A stretch of 13,127 bases of DNA, taken from assembly GCA_014379925.1 (NCBI GenBank), contig JACMKY010000324.1:1-13127 (forward strand), given 5' to 3'. Below are positions 1-6,038 of the stretch, piece by piece. This DNA is from Cytophagales bacterium. GTDB taxonomy: Bacteria; Bacteroidota; Bacteroidia; Cytophagales; ES-bin-26. Every line of letters begins with the position of its first letter. The first letter of the stretch is position 1. A model generated the notes under the pieces. That model searched no databases. It worked only from the letters and a program-made list of their open reading frames with translations, and was not told where the DNA came from. Made by a program: the position numbers and the translations under genes.

Positions 1-8
1 AACGGGAA

Positions 9-115
9 GTCTAGGCGACCCCGTCTGGGCAACCCCGTCTGGGCAACCCCGTCTAGGCAACCCCGTCTGAACCAGGATTTTGGGATGGTTGGATTTTGAT
101 TGGCGGGGTGGGAAT
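9..115 (+). repeat. 14-bp tandem repeat leading into a dispersed GTCTGAACC/GGATT element
   Basis: Four 14-bp units follow one another at 9-22, 23-36, 37-50 and 51-64 (consensus GTCTGGGCAACCCC with A/G and C/T variants). They run into GTCTGAACC at 65-73 and then a GGATT-rich tail to about 115. A related single-unit copy lies on the minus strand at 2881-2962. The two share ACCCCGTCTGAACC and GGATTTTGATTG exactly, at similar spacing. No gene is visible here on either strand. Because 14 is not a multiple of three, the array puts stop codons in all plus-strand frames. It could therefore form the 3' end of a plus-strand gene to the left of the window (inference). Confidence 0.8.
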
Positions 116-172
116 TGAGGGGATCGAAAAGAGGAAGCAATGCCGGCAGTAGCTTCGTTGCCTAACGAGGTA

Positions 173-223
173 AACGGACGGTACCGACGCCTTCCCGTTC
201 GGGCAACGTCGGTACCGTCCGTT
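173..223 (-). terminator. 17-bp perfect inverted repeat downstream of the S74/T9SS gene
   Basis: The arms at 173-189 and 207-223 are perfect reverse complements of 17 bp with a 17-nt loop, and each arm contains the palindrome CGGTACCG. The hairpin begins 17 nt past the TGA at 240-242 of the minus-strand adhesin gene. That position fits a transcription terminator or mRNA 3'-stabilising structure. No clear U-run follows it on the minus strand, so a classical rho-independent terminator is not certain. Confidence 0.45.
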
Positions 224-239
224 ATTCGGGTCAAAGGGT

Positions 240-1946
240 TCAGCGAAGCTGCACCAACTTTCTGGCTTGCCGGCTTTGGCCATCCACCAGGAGGCGGTAG
301 AGGTAGGTGCCGGCCGGCAGCAGCTTGGCCGGGACGGTGACCTGACCGGAGCCCCGCTCGGTGAGTTCGAAGGTGTGCAGTTCCTGACCGGTGGTGCTGA
401 AGAGCTTGAGCTGGGCGCGGCCCGCCGCCTTGGGAATGCGGTAGCGGATCACGGTGGAGCCGTCGGTGGGGTTGGGCTGGTTCTGCCAGAGCTGCGCCGC
501 GTCGTCAACAACCCCTTCCGTGGGATCGTCGTTGGCTTTCCGGGCTCCGCTGGCCTTGCCTTCCGTCAAGAGGGCCTTGATCTCCGCCAACTCCCGGCGG
601 ATGTTTTCGTTCTCCGCTTTGATCCCCTCCAGTTCTCCCCGGACAGTTTCGTTCTCCGTTTTGATTCCCCCCAGTTCTCCCCGGACGTTTTCACTTTCCA
701 ACCTGACTTTCTCCAGTTCTCCCCGGACGTTTTCGTTTTGGGTCTTCATTTCCCCAATGGCAGCCTCCTGCTGTTCGATCTGCCTTTGCTGTTCCTTGAC
801 GGCGTTCACCAGCGCGTAGGTCAGCGCCCCGGCGTTGTAGTCCAGGTATTCGATGGGCCGGCTGTTGGCGTCCTCCTGGTAAGTGAAGCGTCCCACCGTG
901 TAGGGGGCAATCTTTTGCATCCGTTGGGCGAGGACGCCGACGAAGGTTTGATTGGTCGGCAGACCCGCCTCTCCGGTGTACTGGTACCAGACCGGCTCGA
1001 TCTGCTTGACCAGTTCCAAGCCATCGGTATAGGCTTCCACGTTCTTTTTCAACCTTTCGTCCGACACCACTGTCCAGTCCGCCGAGCCGGGTTTGGCGGC
1101 GTCGTCGAGGGAGAGGCGCAACTGGTGGGTGGGGGCGGAGAGGCCGATGCCCACTCGGGCGTTGGCGGTGGCCCCGTTGACGCCGTTGATGGAGCCCAGC
1201 ACCAGGGCGTTGGAAGCCGAGACGTACGAGCGGTGGCCGATGGCCGTGGCGTTGGTGAGCGCCACGCCGGCGGGACTTTCGGCGGAGTAGCCCAGGAAGG
1301 TGTTGTTGTTGCCAGTCGTGTTGTTGCGGCCCGCCAGGGTTCCCACGGTGGTGTTGCGGCTGCCGGTGGTGTTCTGAATTGCCGCCCCGCTCCCGAAAAC
1401 CGCGTTCTCGGCACCCGTCGAATTGTTGTAGCCCGCCAGGTTGCCAAAGAAGGCGTTGGCGTTGGCGGTAGTATTGCCGCTTCCGGCCGCCCAGCCCACG
1501 AACGTATTGCTCAAGCCAGTGGTGTTGGCGTCCCCGGTACCGGAGCCCACGAACACGTTGTAGCTGCCCGACGTGTTTTGGGCACCGGCGTTGCTGCCGA
1601 GGAACGAATTGTAGAAGCCGGTGTTGGTGGAAAAGCCGGATCGGTAGCCCACGAAGGTGTTCTCGCCTAAATTACTGTTGTTGAAGTACCCAGAGTAAGT
1701 GCCGAGGAAGGTGTTTTTAGTACTGGAGACGTTCAATACACCGGAGGCAAAGCCAAAAAAGCTGTTGCCGAAGCCGGTGGTATTGTTATCACCGGCGAGT
1801 GCGCCGACGAACGTGTTGAGCGTACCGGTGGTGTTGCTGCTTCCGGCGTTGAGACCGGCAAAGTAATTGCCTTGTGCGTAACCGGGTTGGGCCAGCAGGG
1901 CCAGCAACGCACCTACCGCGCCGCTTAAAAGTTGGGCTGTTTTCAT
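240..1946 (-). CDS. secreted repeat adhesin with S74 intramolecular chaperone domain and T9SS sorting domain
   Basis: This 568-residue protein is probably a cell-surface fibre or adhesin. Residues 1-25 form a signal peptide (MKTAQLLSG... ending GYAQ). Residues 26-231 hold about twelve 17-residue repeats of the type NTFVGxxAGxxNTTG. Residues 232-268 resemble YadA-type head repeats (NATAIG, SASNALVLGS). A peptidase S74 domain starts at SDERLKKN (295-302) with the expected Ser295/Lys300 pair. Residues 404-459 are four 14-residue coiled-coil units (consensus NENVRGELEGIKAE). Residues 487-568 form a type A T9SS C-terminal domain (QNQPNPTDGST ... GTYLYRLLVDG). The frame is open to 2045, but the ATG at 1946 places the signal peptide at the N-terminus and was chosen. 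It stands alone, 278 bp from the next gene. Export by T9SS is inferred from the C-terminal domain; the ligand is unknown. Confidence 0.9.
   Translation of the reverse strand: MKTAQLLSGAVGALLALLAQPGYAQGNYFAGLNAGSSNTTGTLNTFVGALAGDNNTTGFGNSFFGFASGVLNVSSTKNTFLGTYSGYFNNSNLGENTFVGYRSGFSTNTGFYNSFLGSNAGAQNTSGSYNVFVGSGTGDANTTGLSNTFVGWAAGSGNTTANANAFFGNLAGYNNSTGAENAVFGSGAAIQNTTGSRNTTVGTLAGRNNTTGNNNTFLGYSAESPAGVALTNATAIGHRSYVSASNALVLGSINGVNGATANARVGIGLSAPTHQLRLSLDDAAKPGSADWTVVSDERLKKNVEAYTDGLELVKQIEPVWYQYTGEAGLPTNQTFVGVLAQRMQKIAPYTVGRFTYQEDANSRPIEYLDYNAGALTYALVNAVKEQQRQIEQQEAAIGEMKTQNENVRGELEKVRLESENVRGELGGIKTENETVRGELEGIKAENENIRRELAEIKALLTEGKASGARKANDDPTEGVVDDAAQLWQNQPNPTDGSTVIRYRIPKAAGRAQLKLFSTTGQELHTFELTERGSGQVTVPAKLLPAGTYLYRLLVDGQSRQARKLVQLR
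570..737 (-). repeat. 4 x 42-bp in-gene repeat encoding a coiled coil
   Basis: Four successive 42-bp units inside the S74/T9SS gene encode 14-residue (two-heptad) blocks, for example NENVRGELEKVRLE and NETVRGELEGIKAE. The DNA is nearly identical between units; the stretch AGTTCTCCCCGGAC recurs on the plus strand. The block links the S74 domain to the T9SS domain. Such arrays readily change copy number by slippage. Confidence 0.75.
1254..1871 (-). repeat. 51-bp (17-residue) in-gene repeat array of the adhesin
   Basis: The N-terminal half of the adhesin gene is a degenerate array of about twelve 51-bp units encoding x-x-N-T-F-V-G-x-x-A-G-x-x-N-T-T-G. Ten of the units are exactly 17 residues and one is 18. 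The Asn/Thr/Gly-rich pattern with alternating hydrophobics fits a beta-roll or beta-solenoid like trimeric autotransporter heads (inference). Confidence 0.8.
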
Positions 1947-2168
1947 GCGACTAATGAAAGGGGAGAAAGGGATGAAATGGGAGGTAAGCAAAAAATGATA
2001 AACCGGGAAAGCCAGGGCCCACCCGTACCGACGCTGATTGCCCAACTCGTTTAACCGATGGCCGACAAGCTACAGGAACGGGTTGCCACTCCACCAACGG
2101 ATGCGTTGACAGTTGACAACTTAGGGGGCAGGGGGAAGCTCTACATTCCCGTTCCTGCGCGTTAGTCC

Positions 2169-2184
2169 CTTTTTCGGCAAAAAG
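2169..2184 (-). terminator. small AT-rich hairpin downstream of the GNAT gene
   Basis: CTTTTT (2169-2174) and AAAAAG (2179-2184) form a 6-bp stem with a CGGC loop, about 40 nt past the GNAT stop codon. It is a weak structure that could act as a terminator. The rest of 1947-2224 shows no gene. Confidence 0.25.
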
Positions 2185-2224
2185 TAAACCGTTGGGAAGG
2201 CTTTAAAAAAGATTGTTGCCCGGG

Positions 2225-2662
2225 CTAGCCGTAGGCATTGGTCACCACGATTTCCAGGTAGCGTTCGGGGTGGGCAACGTTGGTAAACCCGAATTGTTCG
2301 TACAGGCCGTGGGCATCCCGCGTCACCAGCATCCAGCGGCGGAGACCCTGCAGGTCCGGGTGCCCTTTGATGTGGCTCATCAGCTGCTTGGACAGCCCCT
2401 CGCCCCGGTACGGTTCGAGTATGAACACGTCGCACACGTAAGCCACCGTACTGAAATCGGAAATGACGCGGGCAAAGCCCACCTGCTGGTCGCGGTGGTA
2501 CACCCCGAAGCACAGCGAATGTTCAATGGACCGTTGAACCGTTTCCTTGGGAATGTTTTTCGCCCAGTACGAGCGGCTCAGGAACCCGTGAATCACCGCC
2601 AAATCCAGCCTTGACCGGTCAGTGCTGACGGTGAACTCGTCGGGAGGAATCTCGTTGGCCAC
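2225..2662 (-). CDS. GNAT family N-acetyltransferase
   Basis: This is a predicted acetyl-CoA-dependent N-acetyltransferase of about 145 residues, the normal size for a single-domain GNAT; the substrate is unknown. Motif A (acetyl-CoA pyrophosphate loop) is visible as PYRGEGLSK with Arg86-Gly87-Glu88-Gly89. It follows the beta-strand DVFIL. The usual C-terminal block is DAHGLYEQFGF, with Tyr121 a candidate general acid. No ATG exists in this frame before the domain. The GTG at 2662 gives a normal N-terminus (VANEIPPDEF), and a TTG at 2734 would add 24 residues. Upstream, the ATG at 2795 opens a different frame, so the true 5' end is uncertain and a frameshift is possible. The family call is firm; the start is not. 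Confidence 0.85.
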   Translation of the reverse strand: MANEIPPDEFTVSTDRSRLDLAVIHGFLSRSYWAKNIPKETVQRSIEHSLCFGVYHRDQQVGFARVISDFSTVAYVCDVFILEPYRGEGLSKQLMSHIKGHPDLQGLRRWMLVTRDAHGLYEQFGFTNVAHPERYLEIVVTNAYG

Positions 2663-2848
2663 GGGAAGGGAATGGGTTTGGTGGGTGGATTGAATGAATT
2701 CCGGGTATTCTTCCCGGTTGATCTCGGCTACCAATGGATTCTCCGCGGTAAGTTGCCTCCTGAAATGCCTTACCCAAGGCGGTACGTACTTTCATTGCCC
2801 ACCCAACGATTCTTCGCCCTTCATCCGGCGCCTTCTTTTGGCCAACCA

Positions 2849-2880
2849 ACGAATTACAAAAATCCGTTCCCAACGCAAAA
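2849..2880 (-). promoter_or_regulatory. possible Bacteroidota-type promoter for the GNAT gene
   Basis: On the minus strand a TTTTG box (2880-2876) is followed 19 nt later by TAATTCGT (2856-2849). This approximates the TTTG-N19-TAnnTTTG consensus, with mismatches in the last part of the -7 box. Transcription would start near 2842, upstream of both the ATG at 2795 and the GTG at 2662. This is a pattern match only. Confidence 0.25.
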
Positions 2881-2962
2881 TTAAATCCACCAATTCCTCG
2901 TCAATCAAAATCCATCAATCCCGAATTCCGCCGGATTCCGGTTCAGACGGGGTCACCCAGAC
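2881..2962 (-). repeat. dispersed GTCTGAACC/GGATT element overlapping the CobW gene stop
   Basis: Read on the minus strand this is GTCTGGGTGACCCC, then GTCTGAACC, then a GGATT-rich tail containing GGATTTTGATTG (2913-2902). It matches the element at 51-115 in order and spacing, but with one 14-bp unit instead of four. The CobW TGA stop (2955-2953) lies inside the 14-bp unit. The region from here to the GNAT start otherwise holds only the possible promoter and an out-of-frame ORF fragment. Confidence 0.75.
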
Positions 2963-4296
2963 AGGCAAGCCCGCAACCCGGCTTCCAACAGGGACTGGTC
3001 CAGGTGGCGGCCGATGAACACCAGCGCGTTTTGCCGGACCTGGTCGCCCCAATCGGCCCCGTAGCGGCTGTTGAGTTGGCGGTGTACCGACTGCACGATG
3101 ATTTTCTGACCCGAATGATGCACGCTCAGGATGCCCTTCATCCGGTAGAGGTCATCGCCGCGCTCGTCAAGCAAGGCCGTCAGCCAGTCGTCCACTTTCG
3201 CTCCGTCCAGCGTGCCTTCGAAGGTGATGGCCACCGATTGCACGCCCGCGTGGGAATGGCCTTCCCGGAATTGCCGCGCGCCGATGGGTTCCCACCGGGT
3301 TTCTCCCCGCCACACGGCAAAACCGGGTGGGTGCGGCGCCAGAAAAAACAGGTAATGCCCCGTTTCCGGCGCGCGGAGAAACGCCGTTGCCGATGCCGGT
3401 CCCTCGGCAAAGCGGTATAGCTGACGGGGGAATACGTCGGCTTGCTCGCCCTCTTCCGCCCGCGGGGAGCCCGGCCGGAAGAGGGCCCGCGCCCCTTCGA
3501 TGGTTTTGGCCACCGTTTCTTCCGTGCCTTCGGCGGCGCGGAGCACCAGCAGGTGCGTGGCCCGGCGGGGCGTGGCTTCGAACTGCAGCCGGTAGGCTCC
3601 CGCCGTCAATTCGTACTGACGCACCTCCTCGAAGGGATAACTCAGGTCGAGAAAGTCGGGGTCGGCAGCCAGGAGGTTGTCGAGGTCGAAGGCGCGGATG
3701 TTGAGCACCTGGCCGGGGGCAACGCTGGCGAAGGCAGTGGAATAAATCCGGGCGTGCAGGTTGCGAAGCCGGACCATTTTCTCCCGTTCGGCCACTTCCG
3801 CGGGACTGACCAGGTCCGTCTTGTTGAGCACCACCACGTCGGCAAAGCGCAGTTGCTGGGCCGCCTCCCGCGCGTTTTGAAGTTGTTGGGGCAGGTGCCG
3901 GGCATCGGCCAGCGACACGATGCCATCCAGCCGGAAATGACCCGCCGTTTCCCGGTCCATGGCAAACGTCTGCACGACGGCCCCCGGATCGGCCAGCCCG
4001 GTGGATTCGATCAGTACGTAATCAAATGCTGAGCGGCGACGCCACAGTTCGTCCAGAATCCGCATCAGGTCGGTTTTAACGGTGCAGCACAGACAACCGT
4101 TGTTCATCTCGAACAGGTTTTCCCCGGCGTGATCCACCAGCGCGCGGTCGATGCCGATTTCGCCGAATTCGTTTTCAATGATGGCGAAGCGCCGGCCGTG
4201 GTTTTCGTTGAGGAGACGGTTGAGCAAAGTCGTCTTTCCCGACCCCAGGAAGCCGGTGAGGATGGTAACGGGAATTCGGTCGAAGGTTGACACCAA
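2953..4296 (-). CDS. COG0523/CobW family GTPase (metallochaperone) with an extra internal domain
   Basis: This 447-residue G3E GTPase is probably a zinc or other metal chaperone that delivers metal to a client enzyme on GTP hydrolysis. Walker A is GFLGSGKT (15-22). The family metal motif is CLCC (Cys68, Cys70, Cys71). ESTGLADP is at 97-104 and NKTD at 158-161. The CobW C-terminal domain runs from about 346 (EGHSHAG, His347/His349) to the end. About 115 residues (228-345) lie between the GTPase and the C-terminal domain, where typical members have a short His-rich linker. No ATG is available: the first in-frame starts are TTG at 4296 and GTG at 4293, because a stop codon and a repeat lie directly upstream. 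It follows the EcsC gene after 58 bp and may be cotranscribed. The exact metal is not deducible. Confidence 0.92.
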   Translation of the reverse strand: MVSTFDRIPVTILTGFLGSGKTTLLNRLLNENHGRRFAIIENEFGEIGIDRALVDHAGENLFEMNNGCLCCTVKTDLMRILDELWRRRSAFDYVLIESTGLADPGAVVQTFAMDRETAGHFRLDGIVSLADARHLPQQLQNAREAAQQLRFADVVVLNKTDLVSPAEVAEREKMVRLRNLHARIYSTAFASVAPGQVLNIRAFDLDNLLAADPDFLDLSYPFEEVRQYELTAGAYRLQFEATPRRATHLLVLRAAEGTEETVAKTIEGARALFRPGSPRAEEGEQADVFPRQLYRFAEGPASATAFLRAPETGHYLFFLAPHPPGFAVWRGETRWEPIGARQFREGHSHAGVQSVAITFEGTLDGAKVDDWLTALLDERGDDLYRMKGILSVHHSGQKIIVQSVHRQLNSRYGADWGDQVRQNALVFIGRHLDQSLLEAGLRACLSG

Positions 4297-4298
4297 TG

Positions 4299-4369
4299 AA
4301 TGACGAATTAGGAATGACGAATTTGCTGCGTTACCTTAACCCTCGATTCGTAATTCATGATTCGTAATT
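4299..4369. repeat. imperfect inverted repeat made of ATTCGTAATTC-type half repeats
   Basis: The left arm (4299-4323) and right arm (4345-4369) are reverse complements at 20 of 25 positions. Each arm is itself a duplicated block of about 13 nt (AATGACGAATTA-like and GATTCGTAATTC-like). It is AT-rich within GC-rich surroundings and fills nearly all of the EcsC-CobW gap. The right arm encodes the last residues and stop of the EcsC gene. The left arm ends 3 nt before the CobW start. It may form a hairpin in a readthrough transcript. Confidence 0.7.
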
Positions 4370-5107
4370 ATTTTGGGCGTCGATCCGTTTGGCGTGGAGC
4401 AACCGGAGCCGATACGCCTGAATGGCCGTTTGCCCCAGCTTTTCCACCAGCTGGTAGTTGGCGTAGGCACCCACGAAAGCACCGATGCCGGGCACCAGTT
4501 GCAGCATTTTGGCCAAGTCGATGTAGTCCCGGTATTCCTGCTGAAAAGTTCGCCAATCGAAGTCATCCGTGTTCATCGGCAGTTGGGTCCGGTTTTCCTC
4601 CCAACGCAGGATTTGCTGGTACACCTCGGGCCGCTTTTCCGGACTGGAGAAAGCCAGTTGGAAGATGTGGAGGATGAAAATCCGTTCGCGCAGGTCCCTC
4701 ACGTCCAATCCGTACAGTCCGGCAATGTCGAAGAGCAGTTTCATCTTGATGCCCAGCAGGATGGGAAAGTCGGCCAGGGCCAGCAAGAACCCGCCGCTGC
4801 CGATCCCGAAACCACTCGCCCCCGCAATCTTCCGGTAGGAATCGATTTTTTCCCGCACCAACCGTTCGCGTTGCGCCAGGGGGGCGTCGTTCAACGGTTT
4901 ACCCGAAATGAATTCGGAGCCCAACAGGACGGCCTTCACCATGTTTTTGATGGCCTCGGTGATCACCCGGTGGGCCCGCTCCGGAATCAGCCGGTTGAGC
5001 CGGTCCTGGATGCCCTTGGTAATCTGGCTGCTGAAGGAGGGCCGCCTGACCATCTTTTCCTGCCACACCGTTACTTCCTGCCTTGCTTTTTCTTCGTACG
5101 CATCCAT
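4355..5107 (-). CDS. EcsC family protein
   Basis: This 250-residue protein of the EcsC family (named after Bacillus subtilis EcsC) has unknown biochemical function. Visible features are a charged N-terminus (EKARQEVTVWQEKM), a Gly/Ala-rich hydrophobic segment around 97-135 (GFGIGSGGFLLALADFPILL), and a second one near 205-220 (LVPGIGAFVGAYANY). These could be membrane-associated hairpins. The ATG at 5107 is the natural start. The C-terminus NNYES and the stop codon are encoded inside the intergenic inverted repeat, so the original C-terminus was probably different (inference). It is the first gene of a minus-strand run followed by the CobW GTPase, and it diverges from the PAS gene. I recognised no promoter in the 164-bp divergent gap. 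Confidence 0.85.
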   Translation of the reverse strand: MDAYEEKARQEVTVWQEKMVRRPSFSSQITKGIQDRLNRLIPERAHRVITEAIKNMVKAVLLGSEFISGKPLNDAPLAQRERLVREKIDSYRKIAGASGFGIGSGGFLLALADFPILLGIKMKLLFDIAGLYGLDVRDLRERIFILHIFQLAFSSPEKRPEVYQQILRWEENRTQLPMNTDDFDWRTFQQEYRDYIDLAKMLQLVPGIGAFVGAYANYQLVEKLGQTAIQAYRLRLLHAKRIDAQNNYES

Positions 5108-5243
5108 TTTTATGGGTAGTCAGTTGTAATTTCTGGATTATGCGTTCGGACGACCGATGCCGTTGAGTTACGGTTTGTGGATGACAGCCCGCCAGTCCTA
5201 ACTCGTTCAGGTAACGCTTTTATTCCGGCCTGGCCCGGGTTGC

Positions 5244-5256
5244 CTAAACTGTTTAG
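5244..5256. promoter_or_regulatory. small palindrome upstream of the PAS gene
   Basis: CTAAAC-T-GTTTAG is a perfect 6+1+6 palindrome 15 bp before the PAS start codon, in the divergent gap between the EcsC and PAS genes. Its position suits an operator, but nothing else supports regulation. Confidence 0.2.
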
Positions 5257-5271
5257 CGAATTTCTAGTTGT

Positions 5272-5814
5272 ATGATAGACTTCCCAAATCCGACCGCGAT
5301 GAGTACACCCGAACAATGCCAACGGTACTACGCCAGTATCCCCTTGGTCCATCCGCTGATCATGGGAGGGGAATTCCTGCCTTGGTCGCACCTGCCGCGG
5401 CTTTCCGACGATAGCCAACACCTGAACGAGTTGGCGGCCCTCAACCAATGGGTGATTACCGCCGATCTGCAAGCGCATTTGACCAAATCGACGTTTACCA
5501 CGGCCCTGGTTGTCACCGATCCGTACGAACACATTCAGTGGGTGAATGCCGGCTTCACGCGGATGACCGGCTACGCGCCCGCCGAAGCCACGGGCCGCCA
5601 CCCGAATTTTCTGCAGGGGAAGGGTACCAGTGCCGCATCGAAAAAGAACATCCGACACAAGCTCACGCAACGGCAGGTTTACTGCGGCACCTTGCTTAAT
5701 TACCGAAAAAACCAGCAGCCCTACCGCTGCCAAGTACGTATTTTCCCGGTCTACAGCCAGTCGAACGGACTGATTAACTTCATTGCGATCGAAAACGAGT
5801 TGGTCCGTTCGTAA
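5272..5814 (+). CDS. single-domain PAS/LOV-like protein without the LOV cysteine
   Basis: This 180-residue protein has one PAS domain at about 73-177 and no output domain, so it would work as a stand-alone sensor or partner protein. The domain has the LOV-type layout: NAGFTRMTGY (92-101), GRHPNFLQG (108-116), and LLNYRK (141-146) with Asn143. Next comes the strand YRCQVRIFPV and the closing INFIAIENE. In photoactive LOV domains the third motif position is Cys in GRNCRFLQ; here it is Pro111, so a flavin-cysteinyl adduct cannot form. Flavin or another ligand could still bind. Residues 10-70 are a non-PAS N-terminal region. An alternative ATG is at 5299. The longer antisense frame opposite it is judged a shadow. 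Confidence 0.85.
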   Translation: MIDFPNPTAMSTPEQCQRYYASIPLVHPLIMGGEFLPWSHLPRLSDDSQHLNELAALNQWVITADLQAHLTKSTFTTALVVTDPYEHIQWVNAGFTRMTGYAPAEATGRHPNFLQGKGTSAASKKNIRHKLTQRQVYCGTLLNYRKNQQPYRCQVRIFPVYSQSNGLINFIAIENELVRS

Positions 5815-5983
5815 CGGCAACCGGAAAAAGGCGGCGGGCTCCGCTCGTTGGTTGGCGGGCGGTGGATTGGGTTGAAAACAGCATTGCCTCCCTACCTCCG
5901 TCGATCCCCGGCAAGATAGCCACTCCCGGACAACTTTGCGGCGGGAAACCATGTTCACCGGCCGTGGGCCCGGTACTTTATTT

Positions 5984-6000
5984 TTGCAACTGCGATGCAA
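5984..6000. promoter_or_regulatory. TTGCA-N7-TGCAA palindrome, candidate metal-regulator operator
   Basis: TTGCA (5984-5988) and TGCAA (5996-6000) form an inverted repeat centred on 5992. A further TTGCA half-site is at 6032-6036, just before the MerC-domain start codon. The palindrome overlaps the expected -33 position of the promoter whose -7 box is at 6017. Binding there would block RNA polymerase. A Fur/Zur-type repressor is a reasonable guess because MerC-like genes concern metals, but the identity is inference. Confidence 0.4.
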
Positions 6001-6024
6001 TAGAAAAACTTTTCTTTAGTTTTG
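5994..6024 (+). promoter_or_regulatory. promoter of the MerC-domain gene
   Basis: TAGTTTTG at 6017-6024 matches the Bacteroidota -7 consensus TAnnTTTG exactly. At the standard 19-nt spacing the -33 box would be GATG (5994-5997), only half matching TTTG. The promoter may therefore need help or be weak. Transcription would begin near 6031, leaving a leader of under 10 nt before the ATG at 6039. Confidence 0.4.
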
Positions 6025-6038
6025 CGCGTAGTTGCACT

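Noticed and set aside
9..64. CRISPR array
   Set aside because: The 14-bp units are directly adjacent with no spacers and run into a dispersed element that recurs at 2881-2962. No cas genes are present.
267..1670. 467-codon plus-strand open frame
   Set aside because: It is antisense to the repeat-rich S74/T9SS gene. Its Val/Gly/Arg-rich composition follows from the repeats on the other strand, and no domain is visible.
1947..2045. 33-residue N-terminal extension of the S74/T9SS protein
   Set aside because: The signal peptide begins at the ATG at 1946. An extension would bury it.
5805..5817. CCGTT-CGT-AACGG hairpin over the PAS stop codon
   Set aside because: The stem is only 5 bp with no U-run, and such stems are common by chance.
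5110..6000. 296-codon minus-strand open frame, longer than the PAS gene it overlaps
   Set aside because: The plus strand encodes a clear PAS domain. The minus-strand product has no recognisable motif and also runs through the MerC promoter region.
5862..6038. 59-residue N-terminal extension of the MerC-domain protein
   Set aside because: It would cover the promoter-like -7 box and palindrome, has no family similarity, and the ATG at 6039 gives a normal MerC start.
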